A DNA stretch of 64,000 nucleotides, from NCBI GenBank assembly GCA_944990035.1, contig CALYLX010000082.1, positions 124,001 to 188,000 on the forward strand, in the 5' to 3' direction. The translations under genes were made by a program, and so were the position numbers. Of the stretch, positions 1 through 10,885 are shown piece by piece (position 1 is the first letter of the stretch; every line of letters starts with the position of its first letter). The DNA comes from Clitopilus passeckerianus (Eukaryota > Basidiomycota > Agaricomycetes > Agaricales > Entolomataceae). The notes under the pieces were generated by a model. The model did no database searches, was not told the origin of the DNA, and worked only from the letters and a program-made list of their open reading frames with translations.

Positions 1-2
1 GT

Positions 3-356
3 TCTGGGTCGAACCCTCCAGAGAACAAGCCCGCCGACAACGACGGAGTCACATCCAAGATCTTTGGAACGAATGGAGCGACATCTTCTGCGCCGGGACC
101 TGTGAAAGATACTCTCGGTTCCACGACGGATGGTGTACGCAGGACGGTTAAGGGTATGGCTGGAGGCGGAACTTCGAAGACGGGTGTTAGAGTTCCGAAT
201 GAAGTCATTGGGAGGGTGAAGGTTCCGAAAGGCGTTTTGAGGAGGGCTAGCGCTGATCCTGGGCCCGTGCTGGGAGGTGTGGTTTCGAGCAGGGAGGGTG
301 TGATGGGAGTGCGAGTTCGTGAGTTCGTCGGTGGGCCTCGGGCGCCGTGGTCGTAG
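3..356 (+). CDS. 3' end of a truncated gene, unknown product
   Basis: An open frame runs in from the window edge and stops at 356, giving about 117 C-terminal residues. The stretch is rich in Gly, Val, Ser, Pro and Arg, with no recognisable domain, and looks disordered. It includes a Gly-rich patch (GMAGGGTSKTG) and basic Val/Lys segments. The frame is open from the first bases of the window, so I read it as the last exon of a gene that starts upstream, not as an ORF starting at the internal GTG at 102. No function can be proposed. It could also be a chance open frame, because composition is the only support. Confidence 0.4.
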   Translation, partial: SGSNPPENKPADNDGVTSKIFGTNGATSSAPGPVKDTLGSTTDGVRRTVKGMAGGGTSKTGVRVPNEVIGRVKVPKGVLRRASADPGPVLGGVVSSREGVMGVRVREFVGGPRAPWS

Positions 357-484
357 TTTCAGCGTAGAAGTCATTTCTATTGTTTTTAGTAGTAAAATTG
401 GCGGAATTGAACTGGCACTGTGATATTCTATGCGGGATGAGGTTTTTGAGCTCGAGGTAGAAGGTCGATCGTGATTGAGGTGAT

Positions 485-1400
485 GCTAAGTTCGGATGCA
501 TCCGTCGGATTTCGGAGTTGGCTCTGACTGTTTTTCGTCATCATTGCCTATCCATCTCTCCCCGAAAACCTGTGTATGACGATCGAAATCTCTTCATCTG
601 CGAGCATAGATTCGAAGAGAAGTGTTTCCAGAACAAATATGTCATTTGAAGGTGTGTATGTCGAACTGGATGGATGGTTTGCATGGGTTTTGACGTCGGC
701 GAAGGCGCGATATATGAGAAAACCGACATTCTGGGCAGTGGGATGAGTAACGTCCTTAGCTGGCCTTTGTAGGGTCCAATACCTAGTGGGTATGCCTATC
801 TCTCTCGCCCTTTACCAGTGGGCCTGTGCTGATGTGGGTTTGTACAGGCGTATGCCTGTCTGTCAATGGCCGGTCAACGTAGTATCGAACCACAACGGTT
901 CTTCTCTGCCAACGTCTCGATCTCCTCTTCCTTCGAAAGCAGCGGCAGCGATCACTGCTGAATATCTATATCCTGATATACTCGGATGGTATGTTCCCGG
1001 ATCTCGTTTGCTCGTAGTCGTTGAGGCTGACTTTGGTTTTGTGCAGGTGTTCGCGTCCTGTGTCTCTTCTCCCCTGTTGGTCCTCACATGCAAACAGGGA
1101 TAAGAATGCGCTGGCTTGACGTCGTCGAAGGTATGGCCATAGTGTTTGGTCAACCTGGTGGCCGGATTCTGATTCTCGTTTGACTAGATATACCCACTGC
1201 CAGGCGCAGCCACTGTATCTCGTTCATGTCCACATCAAACATCTCCATCGCCAGCCCTTCACGAGACATACCCGCCCATCCTTATATCCTGCTGAAGTAT
1301 CAGAAGACCCAGCTGCCCATGTTCACGCGACGACCACTGGCCCCTCTATGACCATCGTCCTGATAAACTATACTCGCTCCCGCGGTCTCCACTGAATCCT
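485..1400 (+). repeat. Degenerate dispersed repeat, copy 1
   Basis: First copy of a family seen five times (also near 15.6, 19.2, 23.1 and 28.8 kb). It opens with the shared motif around CCGTCGGATYTCGGA (490-520). It keeps an intron-like segment at 790-847: GTATGCCTATC, then a TGCTGA branch-like site, then TTGTACAG. A second one follows near 990-1046 (GGTATGTTCCC to TTTTGTGCAG). No continuous reading frame connects these pieces. This copy is shorter and more diverged than those at 23 and 29 kb. Confidence 0.5.
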
Positions 1401-3189
1401 GAGGCATCGTACGCAATATCTACCTCCTCTCATTTATTGGTCATCCATTCCTCATTCTCCTATCGCTATCGTGGTCATCCTCCACCTGACCCTGGCAAAA
1501 TCGAGAGGCACAAATACGGGAGCTTTCGCTACCAGGGAACCTGTAACCCTGAAGTTGACCGAGTTATGGTCTTGGGAAAGACGTTTATTAAGGAGGGGTA
1601 GGGGTTGGAGAACGTTTGGGGCATGGTGATGAGAGAGCCTTGTGGACGAGGAAGGGGAAGAAGATATGGAAGTGGAAGTGGAAGAAGGAGCTTCCAGTTA
1701 CTCGAAGTTGGCGACTACCCATCCCTCCTCCCAACCACTCGGAGCATCTTCATCACTGGAGGATGTGCATCTGGATAAGGAATCGTAACGTGTACCTTAC
1801 CTTATTTTGAGTGCTCGCATTAATCAACGCTTCCTCGAGCCACTCTGGTATAGTGTCTCATCTGTGTGTCAACGTCGGGAACGGCCAGTGCATCGGTGAT
1901 TTCGCAGTTGATATCGTCCGCTCGGAATGCGCCTAGCCTGAGTCCAGATGTGCCCATAAGAAACCCTACTTCGCCGACAGTGACAGTGTTCCCTCTCTTT
2001 CGCTCATGGATATCTATCTGGATGTTCGCTTCTGATTCGTGGCGGATCCGTTTGCTCTGAGTATGTTCTGTGTCGACTTGGCATACTGGTGCCATTGTTC
2101 TACCACCCTGCCTTTGATATGAGGAAGTCATCTTGCCGCTCCGGTGATGTCACTTTGAATTTCTCATAATAAATTCCACACCTATCCAAGGTGTGCTAAC
2201 AAGATGCCACTTCTATGAAACATGATATATATTAACGCTCAACTCCCCTCACTGAGGCGTGTAGCTGCGTACAACGTCTAAATTGTATGCTCGTCTCAAA
2301 CTGGGCTGTGGAATGGCTGCCTAGTGCATGAATTGGGCTCCTTCGATAATCTGATGAGCTGATACTGGCACAATACTGTGACGAATAACATGATCTCCCT
2401 CTTCTTAAACACCAAGACAATCGGGGCAGTAACAGCAAGGCGCTTCGGGAGGACGATTGAGTATAAGGTTCAATGTCTGAGAGGGGTGGCTGATTAGGAT
2501 CAAATCAAGCAACTGTCTACAAAGCAGCGAGTTCCTGGACACCCAACTGTTATGGCCACAATGACCCGTGCCTGTCCAGACGAGGTTTCTGATAAAGGTT
2601 CGCCATAAGCCTTCAAAAGCTAACAGTTATCACAGCAGCTCCGATTTATTTACAGCTATCCTCTTCTGGTGAATGTTCTGGTTACTGGCGTAATCTGTGA
2701 GATCCTCTTCAGTACGATCTCTGTCAGATTTTTAATTCCGGACTGCTAAACGGTTCCAGGAATATTTCTTCCTCTGTTCACCTACGCTGCCAGTGTTCTT
2801 GGGTAGGCCAGGACATCGCTATATTTCGACGATGGTTGACCAGCCACACCCGAAGATCTCGGGGATTTCGCTCTCGTCCAAATCGAATTACGTCACTTGC
2901 CGCTTTGACGGTACTTTTCAAGCGTGTATAGTATTTCTAGATCGTCCGCTGAGGGAACATCAGGTGGAAATCGGACATTTGAGCGGTTTTCCGAACTTCG
3001 GAGAGAGACAAACTTGATAAGAAAAGACAAGGTGGAAATACGATGAGATCATCAAGAGAATGAATGCCAATTGGTCCCTGCCTGCACCCCAAATCCCCCA
3101 TTTGTACAACTTGTGACGTCCCCGAAAATTGATCAGTTCGGCGTTGGAAACCAACTACCGTACACTACGGTGGAAAATTTCACTAGCGT
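1401..3189. other. No gene recognised
   Basis: Only short ORFs (up to 103 codons at 1820-2131, minus strand) without similarity that I recognise. A purine-rich GGAAGTGGAAGTGG patch lies near 1660-1690. I see no repeat structure or RNA gene. Confidence 0.5.
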
Positions 3190-3480
3190 GTGCTGGAAAT
3201 CTCTTCCATACGAACCGTCGAACTCGTTGCGAGATTTGATGATCGGTCTCTGCTTCCTTCGCTCAGCCTGCTTTCTCCCGCTTTAGCTCGCCCCAACCGC
3301 GTTCTCCTGTTTGAGAACGTTGGGTTCAAACCATTGGACGTAAGCGCAATAAAATTCGATATCGTCCTCGATCTCATTGATATTCCCAACTCGACTAATT
3401 CGGCTGCTATGAAGACCTCTCGTATATTTAACATACAGTCGACTATCTCATAGTGGGTAGTGTCGGTGGCGTCCCAAGCC

Positions 3481-3505
3481 TATGCATTATCGGCTATTAT
3501 GCATG
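3481..3505 (+). repeat. Internal 25-bp direct repeat of the MITE, left copy
   Basis: The 25 bases at 3481-3505 recur exactly at 3841-3865, each just inside one end of the element. The unit is itself near-palindromic: TGCATTAT and ATTATGCA arms around CGGCT. Such subterminal repeats are typical transposase-binding sites, but that role is inference. Confidence 0.75.
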
Positions 3506-3840
3506 TGTGGACTGTCACATTACGTGCCACAAATGTGACTATTACCAAAAATAGAGTGATTCCTCACCTTATTTGGCCGCATCCGTGCGAAATGTGTATT
3601 ATGCATCGAGTAAATGGCCCCAAACTGGCCATTTGAGGCCTAAATGTAACTAAAGTAGATTTAAAAGGCATAACATGACCGAAATCGGCTGAATTTGCAC
3701 TGAAATCAATTCCCTTTGGGCCTATAAATCCTTCTCATAATGCATATTTGGCTGAGGGCTGGCCTCAAAGTCTTATGCATTATTGAATAGCAGATTTTGT
3801 GCATAATTCCCCCTCCACCGAGTTGGTTCCGCCCTCGAGC

Positions 3841-3865
3841 TATGCATTATCGGCTATTATGCATG
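3841..3865 (+). repeat. Internal 25-bp direct repeat of the MITE, right copy
   Basis: Exact second copy of the unit at 3481-3505, 31 bp inside the right end of the element. Confidence 0.75.
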
Positions 3866-4091
3866 ATTAGCTAATGGGTTATGAGATAGTCGACTGTATT
3901 CACAAATGCCGGTCCCAAACGCCGACCTCGGGACCATATCGCCACTTTATCATTAAAAAAAAAAGACTATCGCAATTCTCGTGCATTCGACTCGAACGTA
4001 CGCGTCCTCATTTGATGCACCAAGTGATGCTCGAGCTATTCTCCCACATTCCTGCCCAAAACATTAAGTTAGACCCTGCCTCCTTGGAGTA

Positions 4092-6079
4092 GCTATTGAT
4101 TGAAAAGTCAAAATCTGACCAGGGGTAGTCCTGCTTAAATTTTTGAACGTTCTGCACCATATCCAAGGTAGTGGATAAATTCCTTCTCGACGATTGGCAG
4201 GGATCGGCAAGGAAACTACGGAGTTATGGCACCGAGGCGTGTTCTATCTATCTACCTAGATCGGATCGGATCGATACCTGATTTGCCAGACTGCGAGTCC
4301 TTGGGTGTAGACGTGCCAAGCCCGTCCTCCTTGCTGGGTGAGCGCTGATGTGGCGAATTCGGCGTATCCCTGATTTCATGATACTGGCGCTCAATGGTGT
4401 TTCCACCGTTGTATGTTCCTCTTTGGCTCATACGATACTTACTAGGTAAGCGGTGCTCGCTCGAATCTATTGAATTCTCACGTATTAGATGGCGAAATAC
4501 AGATCAAATCGACTAATAAATCGAAAAATATATAACATGTGTTCACGGCTGAGCTGTGTCAGTACCGTATTTGCAGTATGACTCTCCTATTCGTCTGTCA
4601 TCAATGAAAACTTTGATCGAAATGATTGTTGATCTTGATTCCTAACAATACCGAGAAGGTTGTGGAGCTTCTATTAATGGTACAGGGGCAGGGACGTGGA
4701 GGAAGGAAAGTCGATGGATGCGCGAGTAGCGTGGTGATGAGTTGGACGCTTGAAGAGAAGTTCTGGTAAGTTTAGTCGGACAATGAAAGTGGAAGGCGAC
4801 AGGCACAGCCCTACTTCAGAATCACAAATGCCCCTAGTCCATGTCTGGAGACACAATGGAGCCTCTCGGAACGACAATATTCATGATTACCAGAACTATC
4901 CAGTCTGGTGCAGTGATGTTGAGGATTGTTCGCGAGACACAACCGAAGTGAATATGCTTTAGGAGTTCATAATCTACTGCCAAAGTGGTACGTACGTGTG
5001 GTCCCGTTTCCTCATTTCCCCATCTATCGCTGAACATCAATCAATCCTTACCTTGCTAGCACATTCATCACTCGTCCCTCCCGCTCACCACTGCCTATGC
5101 TTAAGGGCGAACATGAGGATGTACTAACTACCTATGGACTGGCGATCATTTTCTGGGCCATACGTCACACATCCAGGTCCACCTGTCCGTGTAAAGCGTG
5201 AACAAAGAAAAGAGAGCGTGGATGCAACGATGCCAGGAAGTGACTCTTGCTTGTTGCTGTTGAGTTAGAGGATAGTTTTGACGACTGTTGGTGTTGGCAG
5301 TGATTGAATATGATCTGAAGTCGTTCGAAGAGCATGGTGAAGATGAGGAGAAGGGTGGACGTTGGAGAACCCTAAGAATGGGTTGAGGCGTACTGATTTC
5401 GGTTAGATTGTAGTGACTAGAAACTGCCAGGTTTGCGCGAAATTTACTTCCGTGAATGATGCGCGAATATTCACACGAGAGTTATCCGCGGATGAAGATC
5501 CACATGGCCCGTGGCGTTATTCCCCCCTATTGGCTTCTTGTTCGCACATTTCGTCATGCTGCATGCTGCCTTACCTTTCGCAAGAACTGAGATAGTTAAT
5601 TGTCAGGGCGCAGAGATTGCTGGGCTCGTGTTCTGAAGCGAACGCACAATTCGGGAGATTTCTTTGACTTCAGTGGCAATTACGGTGTCGTGTCAAATCC
5701 TGTCGCACATGCTACTGGCCGGCCATGAAACGGCGCAACCTCAATTTTGTTTGGGGACTCCTTGCAACAACCCGAACTTGTTCTTTGGCGAGCTATAGCC
5801 TTAACTCGAACAACGGCGGAACATCCGTGTCTCTCTTGAACCTTCCCCCGAACCCTGGCAGGATTATCGACGGTAGCCGGTGGGACCAGCTTGCACCCGT
5901 CGAATAGCCTTCGTTCCGGGACAGAGATGCTCTGTTCTTCCCGCCTTTACCTGAAATGACACGATCGCTTTGAAGATCTTTAAGGGGTCAGTAACGAGAA
6001 TCTAGCTATGCGTGAACAAGTTGTAAGTGAATGCCCCTGGTTGAGAATTTGAAAGTCTGCGAGACCTACACCACCTACA
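4092..6079. other. No gene recognised
   Basis: Short ORFs only (longest 70 codons). There is a GATCG-rich microsatellite-like patch at 4257-4273 (GATCGGATCGGATCGA). Codon-like structure, RNA signals and family similarity are not evident. Confidence 0.5.
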
Positions 6080-6335
6080 GATGCCATCGCTCAATCCACA
6101 ACCAAAAACATGGGGGCTTGTCGTTTAGACAACTGCAAAATACACTACGACCAGAAATGGAACGAATAATCCCCCGGGAACGTGGTATGTATGCTTCTTA
6201 AATATTAGTTCAATTTCTCTCAAACATGCACAACTGCGAGGCGGATTTATCTGCCAGCAAAATCTCCAGAGTTAATTCCAATTGAACAGTCCTTCTCGTT
6301 CATGAAGGCCTGGTTGTAACGACACGAAGCCGAAG
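6080..6335 (+). pseudogene. Tc1/mariner (DDE_3) transposase relic
   Basis: Two signature blocks of the DDE transposase remain. Around 6122-6166 the frame reads LDNCKIHYDQ, matching the (M/L)DN.xIH block that carries the second catalytic Asp. At 6242-6335 it reads YLPAKSPELIPIEQSFSFMK, then AWL, stop, RHEAEA. This matches the family's YLPPYSPDLNPIEQxFSxxK(A)WLRRH block. The usual N of LNPIEQ is I, although the catalytic Glu survives. Stops and a frameshift interrupt the frame, and an intron-like GTATGT...AG segment (6184-6240) separates the blocks. The N-terminal half is not visible. It is a dead fragment and is not obviously related to the MITE at 3.4 kb. Confidence 0.75.
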
Positions 6336-6339
6336 CAAT

Positions 6340-7653
6340 AGGTCTCGCGGTGAAGATTGATGATTCACCAGGTACACGCAGAGTTCACCCCAGGCTTGGA
6401 TCCAGTTAGGATTGGGTCACCTACTCCTGATATCGCTTGTCGTAAATACAATGCAGATTCTGACTATAGAAAATATGAGGGATCGAGCAGAGGATGGAGA
6501 GCAATCTGCTGCGGAGCTTAATGTTCAAATTAGGGCGCGAAGTCCGCCGGATTACCATAAGTTGCTCTCGCCTATCGGTCAACAGAAATTTCGCGAGGAC
6601 GCTGGCAGTTTCACTTGCAAATCTCTGTAAAACTTCACCGGCTTCTTTTTTATTGTCGAGAATCCAATGGTGTCTCATGTCTGCCAACATAGCCGATGAT
6701 TTCAATGTTTATGGGCCGAAAAACCTCCATTAGCGCCTACAGTCACTAGCAGATGTACGTATGATTACTGGCGGATGGCAGTGGATTATCCCCCAGAACA
6801 CATATCCAATTTCAGTGTCGTTCCACCACCAAGTAGGGAAGTACGCCTTGCAATCAACTTGTGATCATTATTCCTACCTCATGGCGCGGTGTGACTCCTG
6901 GAACTTTCAATCATCGAAGGCAGGGCACGGCCCAATGGCATAGCGGTAAAATGCCATGAAATCTCTTCGCTCACGATTCAACGTGGATAAGGAATGAACA
7001 ATTCAACCAATCTTGATTCATGCTCACTCATCCGATACACGCCGATGTCCATGCGCACGACTTGGGCTGCATGCTCATCATGCACGCAAATTCACGATCC
7101 CCCCGCCTCTCGCAAGCTAAAACATCACCGCCGACAGGACGATGGACTCGGGCTGTATCAGATATGAAATGAGATTCAGGAACCCTGTATGTATACGTAG
7201 TTAGACCGACAATCCTCGCCGGATCTTTCTTTAACGCCGACGCTCGTTATGACCTTGATCTATATCACCGCCGGATGCAACCAACCGTCAGGGAGTGCAG
7301 TCGAAAAGATTAGAAGGAGTGACCTGCCAACTGACATAATTTAATCAACCACTGGAAGAATTTTATACTTGTGACTGCCATTCTTAGCTCAAATTCATGG
7401 TCACTATGAAGCCGCGCTTGAAATGATACTCTCATAACCGCCGTGAATGTCTAGTCTAACGGATAAGTGCTGATTGGGTGATGCTCATCAACATGTAAGG
7501 GCCACGTATGAACGCCGCTTATGCAATAGGTATAAGACCATACCTGGAGGCAGGCGAAGCAATGTTGCTAGCCATCGAAAGGCCTCATCTAACCAGCTCA
7601 CTTCGGCCTTAAAGAGTCCCTCTGGAAGCACCCTCCATCCGGCCCCCATAAGT
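6340..7653. other. No gene recognised
   Basis: Several overlapping short ORFs on both strands (up to 94 codons near 6421-6705) with no recognisable family. The last 150 bases are the leader of the DUF6534 gene starting at 7654. Confidence 0.5.
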
Positions 7654-9362
7654 ATGTCAGAAAGTGACGCTGTATACGGCTGGACGTTAGGCATGTATAT
7701 CTTAGAACATATTCGCTCTCACCCTAAGACTCAGGTTTAAACATTTCTATAGGTGCCGTGCTCATCGGCGTCTTTGGTATGTTCCCAAAAAACGACGCAA
7801 ATGAGTTGTTTACCAGAACTCGGCTGTTCATTCTAGTGAACACCTTTTTTTTCGGCATTACTTCATATCAATTCGCAGTCTATTACACCACAGGTGCGTC
7901 ACTTCTCATCAAGCGAAAGGCTATTCTCAGAATTAATCGTACATCCTAGAATTTCATGATCCGCTGTGGATCAGGTACGTCTCTCGGTGACATCAGTCAG
8001 AAGGTACATCTAATGGCGTCGTTCGTTTAGAGCCGTCGTCCTCAGCTTAGTTTTAATCGATATCTTTCACTCCTGCGAGTAAGCAAAATCGTCTAATGGG
8101 TTTTGAATTCTCTGACAACACTTTATAGGATGTTGTATATCCCCTGGTATCTCTTGTATGTCCTGTCCATCGTTGCGATCGTTTGTCTTGTAATTTGGTC
8201 TTCATAGTGTCGAAAACTATGATAAACCACAGAATCTCGGAAGTATGGTTCATCCTTACCTTTCGCAGATTGTCGCATTAACACATTACCAACAGCTCCA
8301 ATCTGGCAATTTGTTATCACCCCAACGTTAGATTCTCTGGCTGCTGGGATCACGCAGTCGTTTCTGATATACAGGTGAATGATTTCCGAATAACTTTACT
8401 TCGACGGAATCTCATGGCGGTCCCGTCATTGCCTAGGATCTCCCAGCTCACCAAGAACTACAAAACCTGTATCTTCCTATCGTTGTTAACCCTCACCAAC
8501 TCTGGTCTTGGGTTCTCGGTTGGAGTGGTGTGAGTATCTTCTATTTCTAGCCTATGTCAGACCTAATGTGTCCTATGATGCCAGTGCGCTTAGTCTAACA
8601 TCGTGAGCATTCTCCCTCGACAAAATGTACACTGGTCACGGTGTGTCTCCACTCCAGGATTGGAAATGCCTCTTCGATTGGATTCGTTACGATTCCTTGG
8701 CTGGCAACTCAAGCTCTCACTGATATTCTCATCTCAGGTTCGTAGATGGATTCCCGACTTCGATGTTTTCTCACCTAAAACCTAGCCATCTTGTGTTGGA
8801 GGCTTCTTCGATCCCGTACTGGAAACCGTCGGACTGATCAGGCGCTCAAGGTGCTGTTACGGAAGAGTATCCAAACCGGGATACCCGCCGCAATACTCGC
8901 CATAGCCATACTGTTTACTTACGGTGAGTATGCTTCTCGAGCGTGAAGTTTCAGATTTCTTTTTGATGAATGTTTGTCGCTTTGTAGTTGTATGCGGCAC
9001 GGAGGGCAACAGCATGTTTGCCGCCCTCACGTTTCCTCATGGCAGGATATATACGCTGGTGAGCGTTCTCGCTGTAATAACATGCTTGTAACGAAATACG
9101 CGACTAGACGCTCATGGATACCCTTCTTGTGCGGGCCTCGCTTCGGAAGGAGATAAAGAACACGGAATCCTCCCAGATTGTATGTCGCACAAACGTTATA
9201 CATCGGACGTGCCTAATTCAAGTCAATTTCTAGCTTCGCAATTTCCAGTACAGGCTGGCAGACAACCGGGGTGAAGACGACCAGATACAGGCGGAGCACA
9301 TTGAGTTGCCCTTAGTTCGGGCGTATTCAGCCAGCGCTTTCAAGGACCATAACGAATCTTAA
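7654..9362 (+). CDS. DUF6534-family multi-pass membrane protein (copy A), multi-exon
   Basis: The gene is assembled from about twelve small exons by comparison with the two paralogs at 51.6-53.3 and 54.2-55.9 kb. In order, the exons read MSESDAVYGWTLG, then GAVLIGVF, VNTFFFGITSYQFAVYYTT, EFHDPLWIR with AVVLSLVLIDIFHSC, MLYIPW, and WQFVITPTLDSLAAGITQSF. They continue ISQLTKNYKTCIFLSL, IGNASSIGFVTIPWLATQAL, RTGNRRTDQALKVLL with QTGIPAAILAIAILFTY, NSMFAALTFPHGRIYTL and LMDTLLVRASLRKEI, and end RAYSASAFKDHNES. All blocks stay open, and intron phases match the paralogs where I checked them. The first intron would use a GC donor (TTAG|GCATGT). The family has about seven membrane segments, is confined to Agaricomycetes and has no established function. 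The gene lies on the opposite strand to its paralogs and 42 kb away. Internal exon edges are approximate. Confidence 0.7.
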
Positions 9363-10258
9363 TCCAATTCCAGCATTTCTCGATATGTTATTTCTATGAG
9401 GTTTCCCTTTGGTCTCTCCGGTATATACTAGGCCGTTTGTATAAGAATACTGTTTCCACCGAATACTCATGTAATTTCTGGACGAACTATATTCCCTGGT
9501 CGGGTTGTGACATGCACTTTCCGCTAGAGCTGTCTGACTCTGCCGACGAATCTCGAAAGATGGTCAGATTGATCATTTCAACATCAAAGAGGGGGAACTA
9601 ACCAGGCGACTACGATTATAGGCCCTTTTCTCATATATCCCAATGCTTTCGTCGAGTACACACATGCCACGGCTGTTGAAGAAGAAAATGTGAGAGGTTG
9701 TGGTAAATCGTAAGAAAGCGGCCATGGATCAACAGCCAACGCGCCCTGTGGGCGAGTGAAGCCCTTTCGTTCAGCCAGACTCTATGTAGTGCAATCATTC
9801 CAGAATAATATAACGACGCTCAAAATTCGATTATATTAGACGAATACGTGGTATACAAAGGAGGATAATAGTGTACAGAGCGTGGGATCCCTGAACGCTT
9901 TCCCGGAAGTTCCGATATTTGAGACGTTTCGAGGTAGTAGGTATATGAGTAAGCACGAGGTGCGGGGATATCGTGCATCTCTGTAGAAGATCCGGAGGTA
10001 CAACCTGGCGATGTACGAGCAGGGTAATAAGTGAAGCCCAGGACGATGGGTAGAGAAGGTTCGCAAGTTCGCGTCAACGAGGAAGAACGCAATAACCCCG
10101 TAATACACCATTCGGACTCAGTGACTAATAGCGCTCAAGAATGGGGGTTACGTCGTTAGAAGTGAGATCGCACAACATGTGGGCGGGGACAGGTCGGCCC
10201 AGGCGGCTACGGTAGGGGTGATAGACGGTCCTAGCTTGACATGAGCGACGTTGCGAAG
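9363..10258. other. No gene recognised
   Basis: Two overlapping minus-strand ORFs of about 90 codons (9820-10111) occupy the second half and resemble nothing I know. Otherwise this is the 3' flank of the DUF6534 gene. Confidence 0.45.
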
Positions 10259-10885
10259 CTAAGCAGAACAGAGGATGCGTACCGATAGGCTGTAAGGCGC
10301 GCACTCCGACTCGTACTCTGCCCTAGGAGGTTCCCAAAACCTTGGTAGATTGAACCTAGGTCGTCGAACTGCCCTAAGGACTCTAAGCATCTCGGCAAGA
10401 TATGTCTCCTGGGTTGAGACTCGGAATGTTGGGCTACGAGGCCCAAGGGGATACTTAGCGTTGGAATGATAGAGCGTAATGTTAATTCCAGATGGGTGCA
10501 AGAATACACCAGAATCGTGTGCATCCCTATTTCGACAGTCAAGGGGACGAAGTAAGGAAAAGATATTGGAGCGGAAGGCTACACCAAGCCGGAAGCAGCT
10601 GTGGGACAGAGAATCCTCCCACAGAACATGGTGTGGTGAGAAAGGAAGGTCGTCCATGCAAATATCTGTAGAGAGACTGAGGGGGTCGGTCATCAACACG
10701 CAGGGTTCAAAAGTGGCAGCAAGGTGTAACGTACCATTCCCCAATGAAATTCCTATCTGGTCCTCCCTCAGGGCAGTGAGGTTGATGGATGAGGCCTTCT
10801 GGGCACACAAAGACTGGAGAAAGCTGGTTGAGCAACAAGAGTAACCAAACGAAAGTGCCCGACGTACCTCTGTCCAACCAGGCAT
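10259..10885 (-). CDS. Hypothetical protein, 208 aa single-exon ORF
   Basis: The longest uninterrupted minus-strand frame in this gene-poor stretch (208 codons, ATG at 10885). I do not recognise a family. The middle has mixed hydrophobic and acidic character (CMDDLPFSPHHVLWEDS). The C-terminal third is Arg/Pro-rich (RVLRAVRRPRFNLPRFW). No signal peptide or clear membrane helix is visible. The reverse strand is also open over 10479-10844, so coding potential is not proven. It may be one exon of a larger gene or a decayed gene. Confidence 0.3.
   Translation of the reverse strand: MPGWTEVRRALSFGYSCCSTSFLQSLCAQKASSINLTALREDQIGISLGNGTLHLAATFEPCVLMTDPLSLSTDICMDDLPFSPHHVLWEDSLSHSCFRLGVAFRSNIFSLLRPLDCRNRDAHDSGVFLHPSGINITLYHSNAKYPLGPRSPTFRVSTQETYLAEMLRVLRAVRRPRFNLPRFWEPPRAEYESECAPYSLSVRILCSA

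Larger units (their letters stand above)
3436..3896. mobile_element. MITE, pogo/Fot1 (Tc1-mariner) type, 461 bp
   Basis: Perfect 17-bp terminal inverted repeats, CAGTCGACTATCTCATA at the left and its reverse complement at the right, are flanked by TA on both sides (3434-3435 and 3897-3898). That is the target-site duplication of Tc1/mariner elements. Fungal pogo/Fot1 elements commonly carry CAGTCGACT-type ends. No transposase ORF fits inside, so this is a non-autonomous element. It sits inside an F-box paralog, which proves insertion. The interior is AT-rich and carries an exact internal direct repeat and several TATGCAT words. Confidence 0.85.
3190..4091 (+). pseudogene. F-box paralog, disrupted by MITE insertion and frameshift
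   Basis: This is a decayed fourth member of the F-box family found intact at 13.7, 26.7 and 31.3 kb. Before the insertion, the frame reads VELVARFDDRSLLPSLSLLS and then RVLLFENVGF. These match the paralogs' F-box segment (GDRSLLLLFSLLSRSF, RALLFEIVEF). The start of the F-box (SLPYE, compare SLPFE) is in another frame, so there is at least one indel. Downstream of the 3436-3896 element the similarity resumes: QFSCIRL, then MLELFSHIPAQNIKL, against LSCIQL and MFQLFRHLPAPYIEF. A run of ten A's lies between. The copy ends at a stop near 4091, far short of the 413-422 aa of the intact copies. Confidence 0.7.
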
